A stretch of DNA of 64,000 bases from Symsagittifera roscoffensis. Lineage: Eukaryota; Xenacoelomorpha; Acoela; Convolutidae. The stretch lies in contig NC_087062.1 in NCBI RefSeq assembly GCF_963678635.1, forward strand, positions 38,218,518 through 38,282,517, in the 5' to 3' direction. The notes under the pieces are model-generated. The model had not been told where the DNA came from, searched no databases, and saw only the letters and a program-made list of their open reading frames with translations. How positions within the stretch are numbered: position 1 is the first letter of the stretch; each line of letters opens with the position of its first letter. Shown here piece after piece: positions 33,959 to 44,179 of this stretch. Both the position numbers and the translations under genes were made by a program.

Positions 33959-34218
33959 GCCGACAACTTGGATCCCTACACCGATCAAATTCCCACCCAA
34001 CCAACCTCACCACTCCAATCCCAATAAAACCACTTTTTGCTTTTCCGCCACCCGATTTCCCATCCAGTAATGTAACATCCGGCATGAGTTCCGATACTAA
34101 TTCACACATCTCAGTTTTATACTCCATTTCACAACTCAATAACCCGAATATTGAAACCCCCAATGAATTTGCCGACTCTGAACCATCTCCATCAAATAAT
34201 TTTCACACCAATCCTTAA
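33955..34218 (+). CDS. Accessory ORF, Ser/Pro/Asn-rich
   Basis: An 87-codon frame with low-complexity composition (PIPIKPLFAFPPPDFPSSN is its most distinctive stretch). It is followed 41 bases later by the large frame at 34260, another -1 step. By composition it could be the N-terminal part of that larger protein with a frame change between them. No family recognised. Confidence 0.4.
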   Translation: MSRQLGSLHRSNSHPTNLTTPIPIKPLFAFPPPDFPSSNVTSGMSSDTNSHISVLYSISQLNNPNIETPNEFADSEPSPSNNFHTNP

Positions 34219-34259
34219 ATTTTTCCCAACCCCCTTTTCAACCCATACTACCAAATAAC

Positions 34260-35762
34260 CCTGACCCAACCAATTCTACACCCTCTTATGCTTCCCAAGT
34301 CACTCCAACCTACTCCTCACTTCACTCAAACCAATCATCTCATTCTTCAGACACCCCCCGAATCTCCCCAGAACTAGATAATTTCATTACCCTACAACAA
34401 CAATCCTATCACCTTGACACCCCAACCATAAACCAAATCTCATCCACAATAGATTCATCCAACCCTCCTACCCCTACACCCTCTTCAATTTATACTGATT
34501 CTTTAGCACCATCATCCACAACTACTGTATCTTCACTCAGCACTAATAGAGCTTACCGCACTTTTAAAAGGAAGTTCCCCAACCATCCTTTCCCAGCGAA
34601 ACCAGGAACAGCCCGTGAATATATCAACCATCCACAACACACTAACACAAAAAAATTTTTAGCTATCACCTTACCCTCATTTCCACAATACACCTTAAAC
34701 ACCCCTCATGACACTAACGAGACATGTAACTTTGTAGACGAATACGTTTTAATGCCTACCCTTCCTTGGACCTCATATTATCATTTTACAAATCCCCTTT
34801 GCTTACCTTTATCTAACACTCATATCGATATAGAACGAAATAAGGACATGCTATATCGACTCACTACACCACTAACACCTAGACAATTTACTTACATTGG
34901 ATACAAAAAATCACTAAAAACACACACTGCACCCCGAGCTAATGAATATACACTAGAATATTACGATCATAACATCATCAGAACTAACCAAGATCAATTC
35001 TTAGACGACGATCGCTTCGCTAACCCACAAATCACCGAGAAATTTTTCATTAAAACACCATATGTATTTACACTAAATATCTTCGATCGCAAGTTTGACC
35101 ACATTATCTCAGAAGCACTAACAGACACGCAAGCCTACGAAAGTTTTAAAGAACGCTTCCAAATATTTTCACTAACCTTTCGTTTCCTTGCACCACATGA
35201 AAGAGATTTGCACTGCTCACACGATATTATGTTGCGCACTAAACAAACACACACATATACTTATTATCGTTTCATCCAAAATCCCTTTGACCTACACACT
35301 CCCTCCAGACAACCACACCATCGTTTTCAATTCATCAATTCCAAATACACCTCACCTTTCTTTCTTAACTTCACATATTGCATTAAAGATACTAACCTTC
35401 ATGGTATTCTTCGAAATTATGATCCCATAACCCAAATGTATATCTTTTGTCCCATCACCAAGACCTTCAACGCAGAAGAATCCCGACCCTTCCTCATCCC
35501 ACACGAGTTTGTACAACCTATAGAAATCCCCATTTTAGAATTCATCCATAACACTAAATTCAACCACAAATTATATAATCTAATCCAAAACACACCTTAT
35601 GAATTTGCAGTTGGCACTGAAGAACTAACCACCATTAAGGCACCTCAATTGCTTTGGCCACTGCTTCAAACTAAAAATATCATCCGCATATTAGCCAAAC
35701 TACTAACAACTTCAGATCTCATCCACGACATTTTCCCCCACGGTTTCTTCCCCGACGACTAA
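34260..35762 (+). CDS. Large 3' accessory ORF, unrecognised
   Basis: The frame is open for 500 codons from after TAA at 34257. Its first ATG is at 34752, giving 336 codons. The part before that ATG is Ser/Thr/Pro-rich and then turns basic (RAYRTFKRKFPNHPF), suggesting it is translated too, perhaps from a spliced RNA. The C-terminal 300 residues look globular and aromatic-rich (SLTFRFLAPHERDLHCSHD, then TKFNHKLYNLIQNTPYEF). No signal peptide, membrane helix or known motif seen. It ends five codons after FFPDD-like acidic residues begin, immediately before a strong splice donor. Confidence 0.65.
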   Translation, partial: PDPTNSTPSYASQVTPTYSSLHSNQSSHSSDTPRISPELDNFITLQQQSYHLDTPTINQISSTIDSSNPPTPTPSSIYTDSLAPSSTTTVSSLSTNRAYRTFKRKFPNHPFPAKPGTAREYINHPQHTNTKKFLAITLPSFPQYTLNTPHDTNETCNFVDEYVLMPTLPWTSYYHFTNPLCLPLSNTHIDIERNKDMLYRLTTPLTPRQFTYIGYKKSLKTHTAPRANEYTLEYYDHNIIRTNQDQFLDDDRFANPQITEKFFIKTPYVFTLNIFDRKFDHIISEALTDTQAYESFKERFQIFSLTFRFLAPHERDLHCSHDIMLRTKQTHTYTYYRFIQNPFDLHTPSRQPHHRFQFINSKYTSPFFLNFTYCIKDTNLHGILRNYDPITQMYIFCPITKTFNAEESRPFLIPHEFVQPIEIPILEFIHNTKFNHKLYNLIQNTPYEFAVGTEELTTIKAPQLLWPLLQTKNIIRILAKLLTTSDLIHDIFPHGFFPDD

Positions 35763-35765
35763 CAG

Positions 35766-35841
35766 GTAAGTATGAATTATACATATTACTAATTAATTCA
35801 AACATTAGAAACTCACCATTCTTTATCCATGTTTTCTTTAG
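35766..35841 (+). other. Probable 76-base intron in the element's 3' UTR
   Basis: Three bases after the stop codon of the large accessory ORF the sequence reads CAG/GTAAGTATG, a near-perfect 5' splice site. A pyrimidine-rich acceptor tgttttctttag ends at 35841. A short intron placed directly after a stop codon would not alter the protein. It may mark the RNA for export, or be the remains of a captured spliced transcript. Confidence 0.5.
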
Positions 35842-36824
35842 AATTTTAGCCTTCATCCTAGATCATCTGAAAAATTCACAAAAGAAAAATAAAAAATAGC
35901 AAACTTCTTCAAAACTGTTTAAGACCCCATTAAATTTTTGCACCAACAATTAAATAAATATAATACCAATGCAGTAAATTAATTTATAAATTTTTCCCCC
36001 ACCAGCAGTAAATCTAATAATGATGAAAATTTGTAACTTAATTTCCCCCAACAACTAGCAGTAAAATTAAAATTCTATGTAGTAAATTCATAAGAAGCAA
36101 AAGCAGTACTAACCTTTTGATATTTTCATTCACTCGCATAAAAATTCTATCCAAACTCGCACAGCTCGCCCACGAAGAATTGTTTAAAGTAATGAATTTC
36201 AGTTCCAAGCTTTCACACTCGATAACTCTAACACAAGATAACATGTTTCAAACTTTACTTTATCCCGGTTGGAAAGGAATTATATACTAAACAAAACTAA
36301 CCAATGCAGCTTACTAAACACCACAACACATAGCATAACAGCATGACTAAGAAAAGGAAACCAACGGTACCCAAACCGGATTAACCCAGTTTAAAACTGG
36401 ATAATTTATTCTTTTGAAGACTATTATAAAGTCTAAGAAAGAAATAATAAAACACAAAAAAGTCGAAAGACAAACCCATACCACAAACAATTTGATTTTT
36501 GAAAAAAGGACACAACCAACAAAACATAAGAAAAACCACAACAAACCCAACATAAAACGTTGTCACATAACAGGACCTCTCACAAAAACCGCATGCAATC
36601 ATACTCCCACTCCTGGCCTAACCCACCAGGAAGGACGTCCTGAGCATGCTCTATAGCCGGCCTAACCCACCGTGCTACATCCACGCTTTGTGACCACACT
36701 CCTATTTTTAATAAGGGCTACTCAAGGGTGAGTAACTCTTCAAAATAACTGAACTAAAACAAAAAGCTTTTGTGAAAACAACTAACTAAAATCATAATTA
36801 AAAAATATTAAACTAATAAAAGTT
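35842..36824 (+). other. 3' untranslated region with GC-rich hairpins
   Basis: Mostly A/C-rich and non-coding. Near 36386-36400 CCAGTTT and AAACTGG form a short perfect hairpin. At 36605-36740 the sequence turns GC-rich and palindromic (ggacgtcc, gagcatgctc, agccggcc, and tactc-aaggg-tgagta). This differs from everything around it and could be a structured RNA element. A lysine-rich frame here (36414-36656) has no ATG and is probably chance. Confidence 0.45.
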
Positions 36825-37301
36825 TTATAAAATGTAAATTACATTATGCAATACATAGATCAGAATACAACACCAAGGACGAACATCCAAAGACAAAACG
36901 ACCCTACTACACTTGAGAAAGAATGGCCAACTACAATCAATATGCCGCCCACAATCACAACTCAAAGGATTTAGAGTACGACTTGACTTCGCAGAAAAGG
37001 ACTTCATTGAACTAGACCAATGACCACCTCGATGTTCAAGTATACGTACAGATCCGAGTAACCAGGCATCCCCTCCACGCACAATCTCCACGCCATTCCC
37101 AGACAAGGTCAAACACAAAGAAGTTCTCACCAATGAAACAGAAAAACCTGACATAGCCAACCATTCTGAAATCAGATTTGAGTTTGTTGCGAAAACCCAG
37201 TCGTTGTCTTGAGAAGACACAATGATTGAATCTGGGACTTCTCTAATAAGAAAACCCAGAAGAAATAAGATGTTCGCCAAATACCAACGTCCATCATCCA
37301 T
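36825..37301 (-). CDS. Antisense ORF next to the 3' LTR, unknown secreted-type protein
   Basis: A 158-codon frame on the minus strand starts at an ATG in good context (AAAGATGG). Its N-terminus (WYLANILFLLGFLI) could be a signal peptide, and a hydrophobic C-terminus (WCCILIYVLHNVIYIL) follows a cysteine cluster (LSCDCGRHIDC). Tryptophan content is high and codon choice is mixed, unlike the other frames of the element. No protein-coding frame of similar length lies opposite on the plus strand. It could be read from an antisense promoter in the 3' LTR, or be chance. Confidence 0.4.
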   Translation of the reverse strand: MDDGRWYLANILFLLGFLIREVPDSIIVSSQDNDWVFATNSNLISEWLAMSGFSVSLVRTSLCLTLSGNGVEIVRGGDAWLLGSVRILEHRGGHWSSSMKSFSAKSSRTLNPLSCDCGRHIDCSWPFFLKCSRVVLSLDVRPWCCILIYVLHNVIYIL

Positions 37302-37353
37302 CTTTCGAATTGCAGAAAAACTATTCTAAAAAACTCTGTAAAACCCGGATGGG

Positions 37354-37763
37354 TGGAACCTGATCTAAACTACATTTTATGATTGGATAAATTAGATATT
37401 TTACCAATGTAAAGTATTTAATATTAACCAATCATGATCCATCTAACTAACAATCCACTTATTTGTAAGTGCTGAAATTACTTGTAATTTCAGCACCAGA
37501 GAGATTTGAATTTAACTTAGAAATTAGTTGAACTCTCCCGAGTACTTCAGCAGCCGCAATAAACCAGTATACCCTAGATCTATTGAGCCTAGCAGAGACT
37601 AGTTAAACAACCTGAGACTAGATAGTATAAGAGTAAGATTAGGATCGGTATTAGACTAAGAAGTTGCACGAATCTATCCGGCCGAAAATAAGATAGCGTG
37701 ACGAGCAGACGGTGTACCCTATCCGAAATTACTCTATGAGTTATACCCATCGAAAATAACTCA
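37354..37763 (+). repeat. 3' LTR, 410 bp
   Basis: Matches the 5' LTR at every base I compared, including the 13-bp hairpin at 37469-37496. It is preceded by a short purine run (ggatggg), a weak polypurine tract candidate, and followed by the second copy of the AAAT target duplication at 37764-37767. Confidence 0.93.
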
Positions 37764-38160
37764 AAATGCTTTCAGATTTGATAAATATTTAACATTTGCA
37801 CTATGGTTTTCTAACTGGAACAACCAGAAAACTTTGGCTTTCATGAAACTTATCTATTAACAACAAACAACCACCGTGTATTTAAATTACGTCCTAAAAA
37901 TCTGTGAACTTAATACTTCAGAATTTTAAAAATATTATAACTCTGATAAATTGTCGCTTCGTTTGTTTTTACTCAAAAAGTGTATATTCAGAATATAAGC
38001 AGGAGTGGTCTAGTTTGTTAGCAGTATACCCAGCAAATGTCTTTCTATTTCATGAAGAGCGGATTGATTTAGGGACACCCAATCCCTCAAAGTTTCGAAT
38101 TTTTCTAAAAAGCCAACCCCAAGTGAACAAATACTGTAATTGACCATCTTATGCATTTAC

Positions 38161-38396
38161 CTCTCAAGTAGCTCTTCCTGATCTTCTTTGGGTCCAGGAT
38201 GACCTGTACTGCCATGTGTTGATGTGCGATGCCTGTTCTGAAGTTGAGTACGATGTCTGTGACAAAGAGTGAGTCATTGACGCAGTTGAACAGTGCCCAG
38301 GTGGTGCTGCTCTCCTCGTTGAAGAATGCGATGGCCACAGGCAGCACTATCATGTTCGTGATCAGCAGACACAACATCGTGAAGTCCCAGCAGAAC
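38161..38396 (-). CDS. HCN: HCN channel exon: S1 and S2
   Basis: This 236-bp exon encodes S1 (WDFTMLCLLITNMIVLPVAI), the S1-S2 loop (FFNEESSTTW) and S2 (NDSLFVTDIVLNFRTG), then ILDPKKIRKSYLR leading to S3. NFRTG and the ILDPKxI block are hallmarks of HCN channels. The acceptor is GGCATTCTAG at 38397-38398. The donor AGAG/GTAAATG is canonical and leaves one base of a glycine codon completed by the S3-S4 exon. It is the most upstream HCN exon found here. The intron following it would be roughly 410 bp without the 18.9-kb retroelement. Confidence 0.95.
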
Positions 38397-38817
38397 CTAG
38401 AATGCCATCACAAGTTAGCGCAATAAGTTTCACAATAAGATGATATTGATCCAATGGTTCCTGTGATAGAGTTGAAAAGCAGATAAGAGATAATGTTAAT
38501 TTAGGCTGATCTTGAATTTTTTCTCCGCATCCGTAGATTATACGGTAAGACTGAAAGACAGTCATGAACGGTTTCATTATGGCCTTGAGAGTATAGTACC
38601 AATAATATCTATGCATATAATAAAATAACACCTCAAGGTTACTGTAGCAGCAGTACCACATTCCCTTGAGGTTAAGAATCTTTATGTAACACAATATGAA
38701 ATTTAGATAAAAGAGTTTTGTTGCTCACTTTAATAAGTATTGTATTTTTATAAAATTTAGATAAATGTGAGAGTTTGGTGCTCAGTTTAAAAAAAAAGTT
38801 TTTTTTTGAGTTTTTCA

Positions 38818-40192
38818 TTCAGGCTGCCTTGCCTCATTTTCATCCTCGTTCGTTTCAAACTGCAGTGGTACTCTCCACGCTGCATTCCAAGTTTTTGTAA
38901 TATGGAGAGATGCACACCCGAATTTTCTGCTAAAGAGATGTCGCTCTATCATGCCAAACCGCGTCTCCACTGGCTCCTCCGTTTTAGTTTTGAAATTAGC
39001 CAACCGTATTCGGTACGCTTCTAGGGCCGCTTTATTCAGATCTATAATGTCTTCTTCGGAACAGAATAACTTGATTGAATGCGTAACTGAATCTACATAT
39101 CTTTTCGGTCCCTGGTTTTTGTTTGGTCGACCTCTGCGTCTTACCGCTATAGGTCCATCCTCTTGCCCCGACTCATCTGAAAAACCGGGAGGAGTGTCCT
39201 CTACTTCCGCCTTTCTTGATGTCAGAATGTCCTCCGCCGACTTCTGCACACTTCTGGTTAGCACCTGGTCCGCTAACCTTACCAACTCCTCCTAAAAATT
39301 GTTTCTGGAAAGCTTCTAAAACTGTTTCTGGATCCGTTTGTCGAGTTATCCTTCTTAACTTCTCTGGTCTAGTCTTCTTGGGGGTTGATGAGCTTAACCC
39401 TACTGCGTTTGGCGTAACCGCAAGTTCCGTATTGTTTTCTTCTGTCACTAATTATCCGATAGCTGCAATGGCAGCTTATGTCTTTCTCGCCTCTCGTACT
39501 GTCGGCTTCGTCTGCTTTTTCTCCGTTTTTTCTGTTTGCATTCTTCTCCAGCGATTTTGTCACACTCTTCAGTGGCCCCGCATTGTATGTTTTAGCTCTT
39601 TTGAAAGCCAAATTGAGTCCCCCACCCACTGCTGTGCCCTTCGATGTCACAATTGATGCGCTATCCTGGAATTTTTTACGAGCAGTAATTACTGGGTCCT
39701 CCTATTGTTGCTCGTGCAAAAAAAAACCTCTTCGAAGTCGCTCTCCACTGATGCATATACAGTTTTCTTCGGTTGTTTTCTGTTTGGCTCGTCTCCTGTT
39801 GTAGTTCTCCTTTTGTCTGATTCCTTTCCTGGTGATGGTAGGGCCGCTTTCGTTTTGGGCTATATCACTTTTTCTGATTTCATTGTGGACGGTGATTCAG
39901 CACTGACCTTCCCCTTGAGCTGAATTGTTAGGGTCTTCCCGCTTTTGCGGTGCTCGTCTTTCCTTGGGAAGCTCTTTGTCTGCATGTCGTTTTGTTCAGG
40001 TGGTTTGTCTTCGATAAATCCCCTACCCGACGAACAGAAAAGTTCATTTCGAAAGTCTGGATTGATCATGCTTGTTTCGCCTAGTGAATTCTTTAACTCT
40101 CTTGCCCGCTCTCGATTTTTAGCGGATAGCATTTGCTGTTTGAACTGCGGGCTCACGTCGCGGCTTGTTTGACCCTTCCAAACAATCTTCAC
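38818..40192 (-). pseudogene. C-terminal charged region after integrase
   Basis: Three overlapping minus frames (40192-39860, 39650-39369 and 39285-38815) read as pieces of one hydrophilic protein rich in Lys, Arg, Glu and Ser, with an AT-hook-like RRRGRPNKN near 39140. The last piece ends near an ordinary stop at 38815. It could bind DNA or chromatin, but no chromodomain was seen. Plus-strand frames here are shadows. Confidence 0.5.
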
Positions 40193-40329
40193 GTTGTCCC
40201 GAGACTGGTCAATCCTCTTTTTTAGCTGTGAAGCTGTGAGGGTCGAACGCTCCAGATGCTCCTTATCTAAATGATCAGATTCAGTTAAAAATTTGTCCCT
40301 TTTTATTTTAGATTAAGTTTTCAGACGTC

Positions 40330-41577
40330 GTCCAAAGTGTGCCTCAAAAGGAGAATGTTGCATGGATTTTTGCTTATTCCATCTTAGATCTCTTATTATC
40401 GTTTTTAAGCAGAAGTTTATGGATGTGACATTTCAGTCCAGGAGCATCATTTTCCTCAGTTTTCGCTTAATCGTCTGTATCGCCAATGGGCAGAATTTTT
40501 GTTATATATTATTTTCGGAACGACATTTTTTCATCGCCTTTCCTTCAAAACCAGAAAAATGATAGATGCTTTGTTATTCCGGTTTCCCATATGTATCAAT
40601 ATATGTACGTAGGAATTTTATCGACAATTTTCCCCCAGTAGAATTTGTAGTTTTGACCGATGGAAGTTTTGAGCACCTATCAATCGCTACTATTAAATAG
40701 ATCTTCTTTCTTTTGCGGTTATCGAGTGGTCAGCGTAATCTAGTTGTAATTCCTGTCGCGGCTGGGTCAGCAGTGGAAGCGGTGTAGTGGAATTTTTTGG
40801 AATGATATGTTTAGCGTTCCTACTATAGCGGGTGCAGCTCCTCGGCCAAGTTGACGTTGTTCTTATGCATGTGGGTCACCACAAATAATGAGAAACATCC
40901 AAAATCGCCTCCTGACCGGGATGCCCGCAAAAAAATCGCTTGAGAACTGCCGGTCGCAGATGCCCTGGAACTGCCAACCGGTTGTCCACGAGGATACAAA
41001 CATCGACAACAGATCATTAAAGCCAGAGAGGGTTGATGTATGGGCCCATGAGCTCAAATCCATGTCGGTCGTTTCTCTCAATGACTCTCCGGAGCCTGTC
41101 CAACCACGTGTCCTCTGTAATCAGCTCGTCGAGCAAACTTTTGTTGAATAGCTTTGACAGGTTGCATAGTCCGCTTTCTCCTCATATCTGCTTCGCCAGG
41201 CGAAATTCGTTTTGACGTGATAGAGGGCTGACTCTCCTCCCTAATTTGGGTGTTATTGCGTGGACTTCAGCGCTTTCCTCCGGGTTCTTCGCTGTGAAGT
41301 CCACCTCTATAATTTTCGGACCCTCTCTGGCTCCTTCTTCAAATTCGATTTGGCGTTTCGAATTTGAGCTAGAAAGTTCCGATTTGACCTCTACTTCCAA
41401 CATCGAATTTGAGTTATATTCCCGATCCGCTGCTATCAAATCCCAAAAGGAAACTAACTGTGCTGATGAAACAGTCGATGTTGATGTCCCACGTTGGTAT
41501 TGGTCGAAGATCCATCGCTCTCCATTCATTTTGTGGTACATCTGAATCTTTCGGTGCTCCATAACTTTTTGAGTCAT
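40330..41577 (-). pseudogene. Linker and integrase of the minus-strand element
   Basis: An open 131-codon frame (41577-41182, acidic and serine-rich, unrecognised) is followed by integrase pieces: FFCGHPGQEAILDVSHYLWWP near 40950-40890 (finger region), then core pieces, then SPFEAHFGRRL near 40350, typical of the end of the catalytic domain. The finger cysteines and catalytic acids are scattered over different frames. Confidence 0.7.
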
Positions 41578-41969
41578 TGTTTGACGTTCTCCGCTTTTTC
41601 ACGCCTGTTTTTCATGTATCCTTATTGTTTCTCTAGACTTTCTCCTCTCTGATTTGTTTTCGTCCTATTTCACTTCTCCGTTTTTTTTCTGTATCTTGCG
41701 CTCCGTTTTTTCTATATAACTTTTCTGAAATTCTTTCAACCTACTCTACTGAATGAGAATAACGACACAAACTGCCTCTTTGCAGTTTACAGAATCGTGA
41801 ACTTGGTTTGCTTTTGTTCCGGTCGAGCCTCGTTCGTTTTTGACCGTACTGGTTGCCATAGCATCGGCGAGATGACGAGTTTTGGTTATTATTACTCATT
41901 TTGGCTTTGAATTTTCTAGAATTATTTCATTCCGGTTGAGCCCTCCTGATCATTTAGTCGACTGCTTAA

Positions 41970-43302
41970 TCAGTCGAGACGTTTGCGAAAGCTCTCTATA
42001 GAGGCAACCACGAACTTTTCGTCAAGTTTCGATTCTGGCCACGGTTCACCGTTTGGCTCTCTCGATAGGTAATCTACTCTACCCATGTCTTTCCCCGGAA
42101 TGTGTACTACTTTAAGCTGATACGGTAATAGTCTGTCCACCCCTCTAGTCAGTCGGGATTGATGCGTTTTATTAGAACGATGTTAATCTAATGCGGACGT
42201 TAGAGCCTTCTGATCTGTGGCTATTATGAATTATTTTCCCAATAGATAGTGTTTAAATCGGTCTACTAATCTTACTACTGCTAGCAGTTCCGGCTCGTTA
42301 GTCGAAAATTTTTTCTCTTGGGAAATTGAGTAGCGTGATGCAATTACAATTGGTATCCAATCCCCATCCCCCTCTTTTTGTCCGAGGGTTGCTCCTAGAC
42401 CGCTATGGCTAGCATCGCACTTTGCTCGAGTACTATTCGATGGGTTATGGTAATTAATTTGGGCGATATTTGCAACCGCTTTTTTTAATGTCTCGATTAT
42501 CTCCGAGTGTTCTCTCCCACATTTGATTTTTTAACTGGTAATTTTACCTTTTTTAAGTTTCCTTTCGCATTTTCCTCTCGGAGTAGAGGTTTTACTTTGT
42601 CTGTTAAACGCACTGCATTTGCGATAAATTTTGACGGATGATTTATGCTACCCTTTAAGGATTCGGAGCTGTTTATGCAGTTTTGGTGGGTTTAGTTTCA
42701 GTATCGCATCTGTTTTTGTTATTTTTGTTGTAATTCCGCTCGGTGACAATTTATGACCCAATCAGTTTAGTTACGTTTTAAAAAAACTCATAATTGCGAA
42801 GCTTTTTAGTGCAAGGTTCTCATCCTTGAGTCATTTCATTACGTCTACAACTTACTTTATGTTCTCGTTCCGTGCCTTTTGAGACAACCAGAATATCATC
42901 CAAAAAGCAAAACTTGTTTTTTACGTGGTTTATGGTTCAATTCATTGCCTTTTGGAACTCTGCTGGCATGTCAGCCAGCCCATAAAACCCCGCGAGAAGC
43001 CTATATGTACCTGTTGCTTGTCCGCCTATAACTTTGAAAATGCATTGCGTAGCTGTTTGAGCAGTTTGCTTCAATTGGCCGTAAGCAAAATTCAAGTCTA
43101 GAACTGAAAAGTATAACATTCCTTTTGTGTTCGCTGTTACTATTTGGCTAACTCCATCCAGCTGTTCATCAACATTTGGCATCTGATACTTGTTTTTGGA
43201 CAAGTGCCTATTAATTGGTTCGGCGTCCAATGCCAACTTTATAGAATCTTCTTTTTTTACCGTGATGACAGTTGGGGCAATATAATGCAATCGCTGGTAC
43301 AT
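41970..43302 (-). pseudogene. RT and RNase H of the minus-strand element
   Basis: The 43302-42937 frame has the RT N-terminal blocks VKKEDSIKLALDAEPIN, then FSVLDLNFAYGQL, then LLAGFYGLADMPAEFQKAMN. The catalytic box lies in a degraded stretch after this. RNase H reappears in other frames near 42420-41970 with KCDASHSGLGATLGQ, then a block of the NEPELLAVV type, then HIPGKDMGRVDYLSREP. The order and motifs are those of Ty3/gypsy; stops separate the pieces. Confidence 0.8.
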
Positions 43303-43460
43303 TTATCTGATCGTTGATCAATGTATGTGCCCTTCGTTGAGAAGTTTTAAATGTGGATCGGTATCCTCCTGCCTTTTTCTTGTATTGGGCATTTAAATTT
43401 CGTGTTCAAAATGTGTTTTTTTGAACTTCCTGGACGGTCAAAAATGTTTTTAAATTTTTT

Positions 43461-44069
43461 TTAGAAAATCGCACAAAATTGTTGCTTCCAACCTTCCGAC
43501 TGCTCGCACAGTAGCACGTCAAACCTTGTTTTTTCTCTGGGTGCCGATTTTTGAGTAGTGTGTATCCCCGCTTTGTGTTGTAGGTCCAGGCCCAATATGC
43601 ATCTTGTGCGGCGTTTGGTAATAAGGAACGATGCTCCTATTGATTCCCATCCCGCTGAACAGATGTTTGCTGTGATCGCTCTCAGTATCGCAAGTGGTGG
43701 TTTTTTGTAGTCAACGAACTGTGCGGACTGATTTAAGTTTTCCATTGGTCTAAAATTCGTGTACTTTGATACTTCCAGTATTTGTTTTGCCGTTGCCCAA
43801 TTTAAGAAAGATACTGGACTACCTGTGTCTATGGTCATGTTCATAATCTGATCGTCAATCCGGACTAATGCTTTTAACGATTTTATTTGCTGAGATCGAG
43901 GGTTTCTATGTATGTCAATCCTTTTAACCTTTCGGATTTTGGTCACCTTTGACGGTATTGCTGGCTTACTTTCTATTCGATTCTCTATGTATTCCTCAAT
44001 TTGACCAAATGATGTAAAGTCGTATTCAATGAACATTGTTTCAAAAACGTCGCATGAAGCAGGAATCAA
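43461..44069 (-). pseudogene. Retroviral-type aspartic protease domain
   Basis: A 202-codon frame with the active site MNMTIDTGSPVSFLN at about residues 78-92, and the partner block CILGLDLQHKAGI near residue 160. This is the expected pair of motifs for Ty3/gypsy protease. It follows gag and precedes RT, separated from both by stops or shifts. Confidence 0.8.
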
Positions 44070-44179
44070 AATATTGAATCAGATTGCATTCCTCATCTGA
44101 ACTAGTAGTTTTTTCAATAACCTCATTTAATTGTTGTGACCGACACATTTTAGCGAAGTGGTTCTGTTTGTTGCAGTTT

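Larger units (their letters stand above)
18862..37763 (+). mobile_element. Intact-ended 18.9-kb Ty3/gypsy LTR retroelement with env and accessory ORFs
   Basis: The element is bounded by two 410-bp LTRs (18862-19271, 37354-37763) that read identically, each starting TG and ending CA. The 4-bp target duplication AAAT lies at 18858-18861 and 37764-37767. Internal order is leader, ORF0, ORF1, gag-protease, pol (RT, RNase H, integrase), two small hydrophobic ORFs, an ATG-less ORF, env, three accessory ORFs and a 3' region with an antisense ORF. Identical LTRs point to recent insertion, yet pol and env hold in-frame stops, so this copy may have moved with help from another. Known Ty3/gypsy elements are mostly 5-10 kb; the extra length is in the leader, the pre-gag ORFs and the env-distal ORFs. 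It lies antisense in the HCN intron. Confidence 0.93.

Noticed and set aside
36414-36656. 80-codon lysine-rich frame
   Set aside because: It begins at TTG, not ATG, in A-rich DNA; the basic composition follows from the bases.
39216-39804. Open frames of 146 and 108 codons on the plus strand
   Set aside because: They lie opposite minus-strand retroelement frames with matching family features; the plus frames have no motif.
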